The notes beneath the pieces were generated by a model. That model worked only from the letters and a program-made list of their open reading frames with translations. It ran no database searches and had not been told where the DNA came from. From Desulfobacterales bacterium (lineage in GTDB: Bacteria > Desulfobacterota > Desulfobacteria > Desulfobacterales > UBA5852), in the NCBI GenBank assembly GCA_030065275.1, contig JASJCV010000003.1, positions 1 to 38,183 of the forward strand: a DNA stretch of 38,183 bases, given 5' to 3'. Below, piece by piece: positions 7,603 to 15,688 of the stretch (within the stretch, counting starts at the first letter, position 1; every line of letters begins with the position of its first letter). Made by a program: the position numbers and the translations under genes.

Positions 7603-9009
7603 TCAGCCGTTACGAAAAGTTTTCGGATCAAGGCCGTGTTTTTTAAGCAGGTTGTAAAAGTCGGCCCGGTATTTGCCCGCCATTTTGGATGCCTGGCTGA
7701 TATTGCCGCGGGTCGATTCCAGTAGCTTGGACAGATAGTTGCGCTCAAAGTCCGCCTTGGCATCCTTGAGCGGCAGGACGGTATTGCCGGCCGGGACCTG
7801 AAACGGATGGCGTAAAATGGCCTGGTCTCGAATCGATGCGCTGTCGGACAGGGCCACGGCACACTCGATCGTATTCTCCAGTTCGCGCACATTACCGGGC
7901 CAGGCGTAGGTCATCAGTTTGCGCATGGCCGCGGCTGAAAAACCCTTGATGTCCTTGGACATGATCCGGGCATACTTCTCCAGAAAGTGCCTGGCCAGCA
8001 GCGGGATATCTTCCCGGCGTTCGCGGAGTGTCGGCAGTTTGATCGGGATCACGTGAATGCGATAGAAGAGATCTTCCCGGAAAGTGCCTTTATGAATTTC
8101 GGTTTCCAGGTGTTTATTGGAGGCCGCGATAATCCGTATATCCACGTTGACCGTCTTGCGGCCGCCAACAGGAAAAAAAGCGCGCTCCTCCAAAACCCGC
8201 AGAAGCTTTACCTGCATGCTCGACGGCATCTCCGAAATTTCATCCAGAAAAAAGGTGCCGCCATGGGCTTCCGCCATCAGGCCCTTGCGGTTGCGGTCGG
8301 CACCGGTGAAAGCCCCCTTTTCGTATCCGAACAATTCGCTTTCGAGCAGCGTTTCAGGTATGGCGGCACAGTTGATGGCCACAAAGGGCCCCTCGCGGCG
8401 TGGGCTGCACATGTGCAGGGTTTTGGCGATCAGTTCCTTGCCCGTCCCGCTCTGGCCCTCGATGTAGACGCTCGATTCGGACTGCGCGGCCTGAGATACC
8501 TGATCCAGGACGCCCTGGATGGCGGCGCTGCGGCCGATGATGTTTTCAAAGCTGTAAGCGTCCTTGACCATGCTGCGCAGGCGATGAACCTCCTGGGACA
8601 GGCGCTGCTGCTCCAGGGCTTTTTCGACCTGTACCAGAAGCTCGCGGCCTTCGAAGGGTTTGGTCAGGTAACCGAAGGCCCCCCGGCGCATGGCGTCGAC
8701 AGCGGTTTGGATGGTGCCGTAGGCTGTCAAGATGATGACCGGGAGGCCGGGATGGACTGCGTGCACGGTTTCCATCAGTTCGATACCGTCGCTATCCCCA
8801 AGCCTGAGGTCCAGCAGCACGAGGTCAAAGGCTTGGGTTTCCAGAAGACGTCGGACGTCGGCGGCGTCCGCCGCCGTGGACACGGTATAGCCTCCTGAAA
8901 GCAGCCGCATCTCGAGCACCTGCAGAATGTTCGGATCGTCATCGACCGCCAGGATGTGACGCCCTGAGCGATCGTTCGTCGATTGGTGTTCGCGAATATT
9001 AGGCATCAT
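7603..9009 (-). CDS. glrR: GlrR-type sigma-54-dependent response regulator
   Basis: A 468-residue NtrC-class activator with three domains. An N-terminal receiver (phospho-acceptor Asp67 in 'LVLLDLRLG') is followed by a central AAA+ domain with Walker A 'GQSGTGKE', the sigma-54-contacting 'GAFTGA' loop and 'WPGNVRELENT'. A Fis-type helix-turn-helix ends the protein. The Walker A wording (GQSGTGKE, not GESGTGKE) and the C-terminus 'GNISQASKMAGKYRADFYNLLKKHGL' closely resemble E. coli GlrR/QseF. It is the last gene of a kinase-lipoprotein-regulator operon, the same order as glrK-qseG-glrR. GlrR in enterobacteria activates an sRNA gene and envelope genes; targets here are unknown, but sigma-54 promoters lie close by. 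Confidence 0.9.
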   Translation of the reverse strand: MMPNIREHQSTNDRSGRHILAVDDDPNILQVLEMRLLSGGYTVSTAADAADVRRLLETQAFDLVLLDLRLGDSDGIELMETVHAVHPGLPVIILTAYGTIQTAVDAMRRGAFGYLTKPFEGRELLVQVEKALEQQRLSQEVHRLRSMVKDAYSFENIIGRSAAIQGVLDQVSQAAQSESSVYIEGQSGTGKELIAKTLHMCSPRREGPFVAINCAAIPETLLESELFGYEKGAFTGADRNRKGLMAEAHGGTFFLDEISEMPSSMQVKLLRVLEERAFFPVGGRKTVNVDIRIIAASNKHLETEIHKGTFREDLFYRIHVIPIKLPTLRERREDIPLLARHFLEKYARIMSKDIKGFSAAAMRKLMTYAWPGNVRELENTIECAVALSDSASIRDQAILRHPFQVPAGNTVLPLKDAKADFERNYLSKLLESTRGNISQASKMAGKYRADFYNLLKKHGLDPKTFRNG

Positions 9010-9045
9010 GTCGCTTTTTGGGTGCCGAAATGGCCACCGGTGATC

Positions 9046-9570
9046 CTATTCCAAAGAAAGGTCAACGGCCTTGAGACGCTCCAGACGTTTTTCCATCCGG
9101 CGCAGATCCGCCTTGCGGGCCTCAATTTCCTGCTGCAGGCGATCGTTGTCGCTCTGCAGCGTTCCACACGCCTCCAGCTGGGCGTTGCGTTCGTCCAGCA
9201 AGCCGATCCAAACGGTCGCGTCGACCGCCAGGGGCGATTCCGGGTGTTCCTCGGCGACCCGCTGAAAGTAATTTCTGGCCGCTGGGAGACTGCGGGCCGG
9301 ATTGCGTTTGTCAGCGGCCACCATGCCGGCAAGATACAGTCTTCGGGGGTCGGCGGGTGCGTCCGCCCGATCCGGAATCGGTGCCAGAAGTTGTGCGGCG
9401 CAGGCGAAATCCTGTAGCCGCCGGCAGGCTTCCACCTGCTCAAACCGGATTTCGATGGGCGAGATCGGCGCCTGATCATGGGCGCAGCCGCCGATGAGGA
9501 AGAATCCCGTCACGCCAACGGCAAGGTGAAACAGAAAGTGCTGCCTTGTCCCAACCGGCTCTCGGCCCAT
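9046..9570 (-). CDS. qseG: QseG-like outer-membrane lipoprotein
   Basis: A 174-residue lipoprotein with a hydrophobic signal segment and the lipobox 'LIGGC' (Cys29 as lipidation site). The middle is TPR-like ('ARNYFQRVAEEHPESPLAVDATVWIG'), and the C-terminal ~50 residues are a strongly charged coiled coil ('DNDRLQQEIEARKADLRRME'). Position between a GlrK-type kinase and a GlrR-type regulator matches enterobacterial qseG, whose product interacts with the kinase. Overall sequence is not well conserved in this family, so the symbol rests on architecture and synteny. The ATG at 9570 has a GAGGAAAG ribosome-binding site and overlaps the end of the kinase gene by 61 bases, implying coupled translation. 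Confidence 0.75.
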   Translation of the reverse strand: MGREPVGTRQHFLFHLAVGVTGFFLIGGCAHDQAPISPIEIRFEQVEACRRLQDFACAAQLLAPIPDRADAPADPRRLYLAGMVAADKRNPARSLPAARNYFQRVAEEHPESPLAVDATVWIGLLDERNAQLEACGTLQSDNDRLQQEIEARKADLRRMEKRLERLKAVDLSLE

Positions 9571-10964
9571 AACTTTCCTCCGTGCGCGGCAACGATATGC
9601 TTGGTGATCGAGAGGCCCAGTCCGGTGCCGCGTCCGGTTTCATGGCCGACGTCGATGCGGTGGAATTTGTCGAAGATGTTGTCGAGCTGATCGGCGGGAA
9701 TCCCGCATCCCGCATCCACCACCCGGACAAGCAGTCCGTCGCCGTTGTCCGGCGCGAGTGAGGCTTCGATGCGCACGGCCCCGCCAGCCGAAGAGAATTT
9801 CAAGGCATTGCCGATCAGGTTCTCCAGAACCTGGTGAATCCGTTCGCCGTCGGCCGCTACGGCCGGAAGACTCTCAACTGGCTTGATTTCCAGCGCAATG
9901 TCACGTGAAATGGCGATGGGGGCCAGTTTCAGGACGCTGGCGCGCAGAATTTCAAGTAAATCGAGTGGTGCGATGACATAGTCCATCATGCCGGCTTCCA
10001 TGCGGGAGAGATCCAGCATTCGGTTGACGGAGGCGATCAATCGGTCGCATTCGTCCTTGACGATGGCCAGAAGCTGGCGCTGGTGCCCGGGCTCCCGGCG
10101 GAAGCGATCCTCCTCCAGGAGGCTGCTGGCCTCCTTGATGGCGGTCAGGGGGGTTCGCAGTTCGTGCGAAACATGGCGGATAAAGTCTTCTTTCATGGCA
10201 TTCAACTCGCCCAGGCGCAGGCACATGGAATCAAAATCCCTTGACAGGGATGCAATTTCAGGCGGCGCCTCGATCGGGGGCAGTGGTTTAAAGCGGCCGG
10301 CGGCGACCTCGCGGGTCTTGCGCTGCAGCCGCTTGATCGAACGGTTGATGCTGCGGGCGTTGCCAAAGGAGACCAGCAGGCCGATGACGACACCGATCAG
10401 CACGGCGGCCACGCTGGTGCGGACCACGTTGGCGCTGATCCGGCTGGAAAGCGCGATCTTGGCGTCGCGCGCCCGGCGCGCCCGGCTGATCAAATGTTGC
10501 AAATGCTGCCTCAGGGCGTCGATCATTTCGCCCGTAAGGGTCGCTTCGACGCCGTCGACTGTTTCCTCGCTCCCCGCAGCGCGTTGACGCTCCTGTTCGA
10601 CGCGGTTGAAATACGCCTGGCTCAGCCGCGCGATGGGTGCCACCTGTTGGACCATGTCTCCAGCGCTGGCCAGATGCCGTAAGCGGTCCTGAATGCTCTT
10701 GTGCGCTTGGTGTATTTCTTCGAAACGCCGGTAAAAAGCCTCGTCCCGGGTCACCAGATAACGTTTTTCGAAGCGCACCAGCGATGCCGTGGATTCGCTC
10801 AACGCCTCGCCCAAACGGATGATTTCGCTGTCCACGTGGGCCACTTTTTGAATGATGACATTGAGCCGATTGAGCTGAACCGAAACGAAGACCCCTACGG
10901 CCACCAGCACCAGCATGAATACGAGGTAGCCCGACATCAGACGTTGAAAAAGGGGCAAGGGCAT
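9510..10964 (-). CDS. glrK: GlrK-type sensor histidine kinase
   Basis: A 484-residue inner-membrane kinase. TM1 (about residues 10-30) and TM2 (about 181-201) enclose a long helical periplasmic or four-helix sensor region. HAMP follows (about 202-255), then HisKA with 'RHVSHELRTPL' (His267) and HATPase_c with N box 'ENLIGNALKFS', 'DAGCGIP' and 'GTGLGLSI'. The track ORF runs to 12146, but everything before 10964 is antisense to a convincing plus-strand lipoprotein gene. The ATG at 10964 starts directly before TM1. It is first in the kinase-lipoprotein-GlrR operon and should phosphorylate the regulator encoded two genes downstream. The signal is unknown. Confidence 0.9.
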   Translation of the reverse strand: MPLPLFQRLMSGYLVFMLVLVAVGVFVSVQLNRLNVIIQKVAHVDSEIIRLGEALSESTASLVRFEKRYLVTRDEAFYRRFEEIHQAHKSIQDRLRHLASAGDMVQQVAPIARLSQAYFNRVEQERQRAAGSEETVDGVEATLTGEMIDALRQHLQHLISRARRARDAKIALSSRISANVVRTSVAAVLIGVVIGLLVSFGNARSINRSIKRLQRKTREVAAGRFKPLPPIEAPPEIASLSRDFDSMCLRLGELNAMKEDFIRHVSHELRTPLTAIKEASSLLEEDRFRREPGHQRQLLAIVKDECDRLIASVNRMLDLSRMEAGMMDYVIAPLDLLEILRASVLKLAPIAISRDIALEIKPVESLPAVAADGERIHQVLENLIGNALKFSSAGGAVRIEASLAPDNGDGLLVRVVDAGCGIPADQLDNIFDKFHRIDVGHETGRGTGLGLSITKHIVAAHGGKLWAESRLGQGSTFCFTLPLA

Positions 10965-11031
10965 GCTGTATTCCCACCAGCAAGGATCGCGCCAGACCAA
11001 CCGCCCTGAAGGGGTGGTAAATAAATATTTG

Positions 11032-11060
11032 AATATACTTGTAATTTTTTGTGATGCCAA
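11032..11060 (-). promoter_or_regulatory. sigma-70 promoter of the kinase operon
   Basis: Minus strand TTGGCA (-35), a 17-base spacer and TATATT (-10), each one mismatch from consensus, in an AT-rich island about 70 bases upstream of the kinase start. The 10965-11276 interval also serves the divergent lipoprotein gene. Confidence 0.6.
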
Positions 11061-11276
11061 TGAGGTCCAAGCGGTTTTTAAAAGCCCGGCGGACAGAAAA
11101 TTGCACAAAAAAATACTAAAAATAAACGGTTGCGCACATCCGGTGCTAACAGAACACGGGGACAAGACGGTCGGAGCGGCGTTGCCGCCGCCGGATGACT
11201 CCGGCAAACGATCGCCGCGCCCAAAAAAAGGCTCAGGGCGCGCCGTCAATCCACGGCGGTGCGGGAAAGGATCCAT

Positions 11277-12248
11277 ATGGCGTCGGTCAGGGTCATTGCA
11301 CGTTACGTATTGGTCATAGGTATTCTCGCAGGGGGGCTTGTACCGGGGGGGTGTCAGCCAACGCCCCCATCGGCGCAGGCGCCAGCCCCATCTCCGCAAA
11401 TTCCCGTTCGACAGACGGGCCTGATCGCGGCTGCAGATCTCATCGAAACCAGCGGTATGGCTTCTGCGCGCCGCGAAGCCGACCTGCTTTGGATGGTCAA
11501 CGACGGCGGGCATGCGCCTTGCCTTTTCGCCGTGCGATCGGATGGCGCTGACCTGGGACGCGTGACCGTCGAGAGGGCGCGCAATGTAGACTGGGAGGAT
11601 CTGGCCGGTTTTGAATGGGAGGGACAGGCCTTGATTCTGATTGCGGATGTGGGCGACAACCGTGCCGTGCGGGACGCCGTCCACATTTACGTGGTCGCGG
11701 AACCGACCCGACGGCCGGACGGCGGTTTTCCCGCGCAGGTGGACATTGCCTGGCAGTTTGCCTTTCGCTATGAGGACGGCCCGCGTGATTGTGAAGCGGT
11801 CGGGGTCGACACACGGCGCGGGACGATTCTTCTGGTCACCAAACGCACCACCCCGCCCCAGCTCTATTCCCTCCCCTTGCGGCCGGAAGCAGGCGTACCC
11901 GTCGTGGCCCGAAGAATCGGCACGCTGCCCCGGATTCCACCCCCGACCGCAACCGATCGGGTGCGCTATCCGCGCTTCGGGAAATTGTTTTCCCAACCCA
12001 CCGCCATGGATATCCGGCACGACAACCGCCTGGCGGTGGTCATGACCTACAAGGACGCCTATCTTTTCTCGCGCCTCAATGGTGAAAGGTGGGCGGACGC
12101 CTTTTCGCGTATCCCCCAGACTGTGGCCATTCCCCATCTCAGGCAAAAGGAAAGCGCCTGCCTGACGCCCGACGGCCGCAAGCTCTATATTACCACCGAA
12201 AAACGCCCGACCCCGCTATTGGTGGTTGATCTTGGGTCCAACCCCTAG
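11277..12248 (+). CDS. exported lipoprotein with beta-propeller-like repeats
   Basis: A 323-residue lipoprotein: signal segment 'VIARYVLVIGILAGGLV' and lipobox 'PGGC' (Cys26), then a proline/alanine linker. The body has the recurrent 'ETSGMASARREADLLWMVNDGG' and 'ARNVDWEDLAGF' motifs followed by 'DVGDNRAVRD'. These are familiar from uncharacterised secreted proteins with a propeller fold that begin 'SGLa.S...LWthNDSG...DWEDia'. The ATG at 11277 has GGAAAGG six bases upstream; the in-frame GTG at 11259 used by the track lacks one. It is divergent from the glrK-like operon and shares its intergenic region. Enzymatic function is not evident. Confidence 0.75.
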   Translation: MASVRVIARYVLVIGILAGGLVPGGCQPTPPSAQAPAPSPQIPVRQTGLIAAADLIETSGMASARREADLLWMVNDGGHAPCLFAVRSDGADLGRVTVERARNVDWEDLAGFEWEGQALILIADVGDNRAVRDAVHIYVVAEPTRRPDGGFPAQVDIAWQFAFRYEDGPRDCEAVGVDTRRGTILLVTKRTTPPQLYSLPLRPEAGVPVVARRIGTLPRIPPPTATDRVRYPRFGKLFSQPTAMDIRHDNRLAVVMTYKDAYLFSRLNGERWADAFSRIPQTVAIPHLRQKESACLTPDGRKLYITTEKRPTPLLVVDLGSNP

Positions 12249-12625
12249 ATCGTTTCTTTCGCGCCGGACGACCATTCGCAGCCATTTCCGCCGGGATGCC
12301 CCGATTCAGCAGGACGGCGCGTCATTGCCATTTCCAAGGGGCGCCAGGCGTTCAGACGCCGAAAAAACACCTTGCCCCTGACCCCAGCCCGGTCCTCAAG
12401 CGGCAGCCGCCGACCGGGCCGAGGGCCCATTCTGCGCCGATGACGATCTGCCGAGCGTTTTGTCCTGCACCCTTCCAAAGTACGGGGCGCAACCCCGCCA
12501 CAGGAAGAAATGGTGTTGAGCTGCTTTTTGACGCAAATGAACGGGCTTTGGTGCGGTATACGCTTTCGGCCGGGAAGGCGCCAAGGCGTGGGTTGCGGGT
12601 TGCCGGACGCCGCCCTCGCCCGGGG
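12249..12625. other. convergent intergenic stretch, no gene recognised
   Basis: About 375 bases between convergent genes. ORFs crossing it (for example 12296-13042 plus strand) are antisense shadows of the thioesterase gene. No T-tailed hairpin stands out. Confidence 0.5.
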
Positions 12626-13021
12626 TCAGTCGAAATCGATGCCGACATCGGGAATGGCTTTCAGGTTTTTTTCCCGGTCGACGCACACCAGGTGGATTTC
12701 GGCCTTAACGGCGGCCTTGCCCGCCCCCGGTCGCCAGGCTTCCTGATGCCAGACCAGCCGGTAGTCGCTGTCCTTGCGCACGGTGGAGACGATGTCCAGG
12801 GTGTCACCGAATTCGGCGCCGTCCAAAAACTGGATGTCGGCTTTGTAGACCGCAAAGCCCAGCCCCATTTCTTTCCACAGGGCCACCAGGGCCGCCGGGC
12901 CGATCACCCCTTCCCGGGCGCGTTCGAAGTATTTGAGGTAATTGGCGTGGTAGACCACGCCGGAGTGGTCGGTGTCTTCGTAGTAGACCTGGACGGGTTG
13001 GTGGTAGGTTTTAGTTGGCAT
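12626..13021 (-). CDS. ybgC: YbgC-type acyl-CoA thioesterase
   Basis: A 131-residue hotdog-fold thioesterase of the YbgC / 4-hydroxybenzoyl-CoA thioesterase group. The signature 'YYEDTDHSGVVYHANYLKYFERARE' carries the catalytic Asp ('DTDHSG'), followed by 'GFAVYKADIQFLDGAEFGDTLDI'. YbgC proteins hydrolyse short- to long-chain acyl-CoA and are often encoded with tol-pal; no tol genes are present here, so the classical context is missing. The ATG at 13021 matches the expected family N-terminus. The large overlapping plus-strand ORF is a shadow. Confidence 0.88.
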   Translation of the reverse strand: MPTKTYHQPVQVYYEDTDHSGVVYHANYLKYFERAREGVIGPAALVALWKEMGLGFAVYKADIQFLDGAEFGDTLDIVSTVRKDSDYRLVWHQEAWRPGAGKAAVKAEIHLVCVDREKNLKAIPDVGIDFD

Positions 13022-13059
13022 GCGTTTTTTCCAACGGTGTAGATCGAAGAGGTTTTGGG

Positions 13060-13302
13060 CTATTTATCAATTCCAATTTTCTCCATCACTATCTCTGAAG
13101 TTTCGAAGGTTGCTGACCAGCGTGTGATACCGTTTTCGTCACAACACTCCAGTTAGTATCCTACGGCAGGTTCGGTATATATTTCCACCATGGTAGCTAT
13201 ATCCACCCGCTTTGGTGTTGGCATCGGCTTCTCGGATCTCACTTCTGCATCAAAGGAGCAAACCTCGACGATCCTAACGGTATCGTATTGTTTGAACTTC
13301 AT
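13060..13302 (-). pseudogene. DUF4926-like small gene interrupted by an in-frame TAA
   Basis: Too short for the ORF track. From the ATG at 13302 the frame reads 'MKFKQYDTVRIVEVCSFDAE', continues to 'VEIYTEPAVGY', meets TAA at 13153-13155 (codon 50), and carries on in the same frame as 'LECCDENGITRWSATFETSE' to a TAG at 13060. The layout (early 'YDTVRI', then a 'GtIVEIy..pavgYevEf.DenG.t' core) resembles DUF4926 proteins, which are usually single ORFs of 65-85 residues. The TAA falls where family members often carry Glu ('GYEVE'), so a single G-to-T change would explain it. A GGAG lies nine bases before the ATG. These genes are commonly the second gene of small two-gene units; no partner is intact here. 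Confidence 0.65.
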
Positions 13303-13744
13303 CGTTATGCTCCGGCTCGTGCCTTAAGGTCATAGAATTCATTGGGCACTTGGATAATAATTCATCATCTTTACGGTTAATCAGAGGCATTGTTTCTGAC
13401 TAATGAACTTCTTTCTGGTAAAAAGTTCATTTTCTTCCACGTGGAAGAAAACGAACCAAAAGAAGACGCCCTTGCCCCGCTTAACCCCGCGCGTCGTCAA
13501 ACCGGATGATGAAGCGGCGCCTCATGCCGCCAAGCGGCGTTGCAACGCTCGATCGGGTGCTCACAATCTGGCGATTGCTGCGCGCCTCTCTTCACCTTGC
13601 GCCTTGCCTGACAACATGATGCTTGCTTCAGCAACCGGTTTCTCGTTCGGAGCAAAGGGATTACACTGCAGATCCATGATACGCTATCAGTCATCCCTTG
13701 AGTGTAATTGGTATTTTCTTTTCAATGTCGCCAAATTGATTCAC
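13303..13744. other. degenerate AT-variable intergenic island with a 22-bp palindrome
   Basis: No supported gene. Perfect palindrome TTTTCTTCCACGTGGAAGAAAA at 13430-13451 (11-base arms, no loop). The plus-strand ORF 13403-13783 begins inside this structure and is rich in Arg/Ala/Lys without motifs. A 38-codon minus-strand frame from 13390 runs into the pseudogene start but has no ribosome-binding site. The mixture suggests remnants of small mobile or repetitive sequences. Confidence 0.5.
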
Positions 13745-13870
13745 CGGCGGATGTGTAAAAGGCCCGCGAGCAAGGCTTGCTAAGTCCGAGGAGCGAGGCG
13801 TACTTCACGTACGCCGCAACGACGAGGGCTTTGCGTAACGCTGCACTCGGGTCTTTTACGCATCCGCCGC
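13745..13870. repeat. dispersed intergenic repeat, copy A (with flanking inverted repeats)
   Basis: The unit is bounded by imperfect inverted repeats: CGGCGGATGTGTAAAAGGCCCG at the left and CGGGTCTTTTACGCATCCGCCG at the right. Inside are two further hairpins, AGCAAG-G-CTTGCT and GGCGTAC-TTCAC-GTACGCC. A 29-base segment (13813-13841) recurs in inverted orientation at 17553-17581 with two mismatches. The structure suggests a REP- or MITE-like element. Its right end abuts the metW stop. Confidence 0.65.
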
Positions 13871-14532
13871 TATTGTCGGGCCACGACAAAGAGCCCGATA
13901 TGCGCCATCAGGTTGGCTGCCATCCTGGCCGGCAGACGCCGGCGCCACTTGTTGAGGATCAGGTAGTGCTCGGATTCGATCTTCAAGCGCTCTTCGCGGC
14001 AGAAGGCCCGAAAATCCTTGATGGTCAGCACCCGGATGTTGGGGGTATTGTACCATTCAAATGGCAGCGCCGGCGACTTGGGAGCCCGGCCGCCGAAGAA
14101 GATGCCGGTGCGCAGCGACCAGTGGCCGAAATTGGGAAAACCCACGATGCCGTAGCGGCCGATGCGCATCATTTCCCGCAGCACGACCTGCGGGTGCTTG
14201 ACCACCTGAAGGGTCTGGTTGAGGATCACGTAGTCGTAGGCGTTGTCGGCGAAATCCGCGAGACCCTCGTCCAGATCGCCCTGGTAGACCGGAAGCCCCA
14301 GAGCCATGCCACCCATCAGGCGCGCACCGTCGATGTCCACACCCCGTCCGCGGACTTTCTTGCGCGCCACCAGCGCCCCCAGAAGAGAGCAGTCCCCGCA
14401 GCCCAGGTCCAGCACATGCGCCCCCTCGGGAATGATCGCCGTGATCAGATCCCAGTCGGTCTGGCTCAGGGTATTGACGTAACTGACGCTGCGGCGTTCG
14501 CTATTCAAGCGGCTGACTCCTTTGGCTGCCAT
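13870..14532 (-). CDS. metW: MetW, methionine biosynthesis methyltransferase-like protein
   Basis: A 220-residue class I SAM-dependent methyltransferase-fold protein. Motif I is 'HVLDLGCGDCSLLGAL', the next acidic strand is 'GRGVDID', and the MetW-specific block 'YDYVILNQTLQVVKHPQVVLREMMRIG' with 'VGFPNFGHW' is intact. MetW is encoded next to metX across many proteobacteria and supports homoserine acetylation; its exact biochemical activity is less settled. The gene start at 14532 overlaps the end of metX by 32 bases, indicating coupled translation. It is the last gene of the SAM-riboswitch-controlled metY-metX-metW operon. Slight N-terminal uncertainty: the first ~15 residues are not conserved. 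Confidence 0.92.
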   Translation of the reverse strand: MAAKGVSRLNSERRSVSYVNTLSQTDWDLITAIIPEGAHVLDLGCGDCSLLGALVARKKVRGRGVDIDGARLMGGMALGLPVYQGDLDEGLADFADNAYDYVILNQTLQVVKHPQVVLREMMRIGRYGIVGFPNFGHWSLRTGIFFGGRAPKSPALPFEWYNTPNIRVLTIKDFRAFCREERLKIESEHYLILNKWRRRLPARMAANLMAHIGLFVVARQ

Positions 14533-15652
14533 CCAGAAATGCGGTGGCGATCTGCGTGAGGCGCTTGGTTTCGATCAGGAAGGCATCGTGCCCGTGGGGC
14601 GAGTCGATGTCAACGAAAGACACGTCCCGGTCGTTGGCGATCAGCGCGCGAACGATCTCTTTGGACTGGGCCGTGGGAAAGAGCCAGTCCGAGGTGTAGG
14701 AGATGACCAGGTAGCGGGCCGCCACCGCGGCAAACGCGTCCTTGAGCGGCCCGTAGGTCCGGACGATGTCGAAATAGTCCATGGCCTTGGTGATGTAGAT
14801 GTAGCTGTTGGCGTCGAAACGTTCGGTGAAGCGGGTGCCCTGGTGATTCAGGTAGGATTCCACCGCGAATTCGTTGCGGATGTCGTAGCTCAGGCGGTCG
14901 GCGGACTGCAGCCGGCGACCGAACTTGTGGTTCAGCGAAATCTCGGACAGATAGGTGATGTGGGCCACCATGCGGGCGCTGGTCAGACCGCGCAGGGGCC
15001 CGGGGGTGCCGTAATAGTGACCGCCCTGCCAGTCGGGATCGCTGGTGATGGCGTGCCGCCCGACGGCATTGAAGGCGATGCCCTGGGTGGAGAGTTGGGC
15101 GCCGGCGGCGATGCAGATCACCGTGTGCACCCGCTCGGGGTAACGCAGCGACCACTCCAGGGCCTGGAATCCGCCCATGGACCCGCCCACCACACAAAAA
15201 AGCCGCTCGATGCCGAGGTGATCCACCAGGTGCCTCTGGGCGGTGACCATGTCGCCAATGGTGATCAGCGGGAAGTCGCTGCCGAAGGGCTGGCCAGTGT
15301 CGGGATTGGTACTGTTGGGGCCGGTGGAGCCCTTGCAGCCGCCGATCACGTTGGCACAGATCACCCAGTAGCGGTCGGTATCGAAGGCCTTGCCCGGTCC
15401 GATCATGGGATCCCACCAGCCCACGCGCGTATCGTGGGGGTCGTGGATGCCGGCCGCATGGGCGTCGCCGGAGAGGGCGTGGCAGACCAGGATGGCATTG
15501 CTGCGCGACGCATTGGGTTCGCCGTAGGTTTCGTAGACCAGTTCGACGGGGCTCAGGGTGCGGCCCGAATCAAGCACCAGAGGCGCCTCCTGCCCTCCGA
15601 AGATGAATTGCCGGGGTTTGACCCGGCCGACCGATTGCCGTTCGATGAACAT
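14501..15652 (-). CDS. metX: homoserine O-acyltransferase
   Basis: A 383-residue alpha/beta-hydrolase-fold acyltransferase that activates homoserine with acetyl-CoA (or, in some members, succinyl-CoA) in methionine synthesis. Hallmarks are 'LVCHALSGDAHAAG', 'VIGGCKGSTGP', the nucleophile elbow 'VVGGSMGGFQALEW' (catalytic Ser), the Asp in 'SYTSDWLFP' and the His in 'SPHGHDAFL'. The track start at 15655 is a GTG directly before the ATG at 15652; I prefer the ATG. It lies 36 bases after metY, and the downstream metW overlaps its end. Acyl-donor preference cannot be decided by eye. Confidence 0.95.
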   Translation of the reverse strand: MFIERQSVGRVKPRQFIFGGQEAPLVLDSGRTLSPVELVYETYGEPNASRSNAILVCHALSGDAHAAGIHDPHDTRVGWWDPMIGPGKAFDTDRYWVICANVIGGCKGSTGPNSTNPDTGQPFGSDFPLITIGDMVTAQRHLVDHLGIERLFCVVGGSMGGFQALEWSLRYPERVHTVICIAAGAQLSTQGIAFNAVGRHAITSDPDWQGGHYYGTPGPLRGLTSARMVAHITYLSEISLNHKFGRRLQSADRLSYDIRNEFAVESYLNHQGTRFTERFDANSYIYITKAMDYFDIVRTYGPLKDAFAAVAARYLVISYTSDWLFPTAQSKEIVRALIANDRDVSFVDIDSPHGHDAFLIETKRLTQIATAFLDGSQRSQPLE

Positions 15653-15688
15653 CACCTGTTTCCCGTCGTCCGATTGACTGCGGCGTAT

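Noticed and set aside
10965-12146. 394-residue N-terminal extension of the kinase ORF
   Set aside because: It is antisense to a well-supported lipoprotein gene and crosses the divergent promoter region; the kinase starts at 10964 directly before TM1.
13277-13390. 38-codon minus-strand ORF before the DUF4926-like pseudogene
   Set aside because: No ribosome-binding site and no recognisable similarity; could be a remnant but cannot be supported.
13403-13783. 126-codon ORF in the gene-poor island
   Set aside because: Starts in the 22-bp palindrome, runs into repeat copy A, has no ribosome-binding site or motif.
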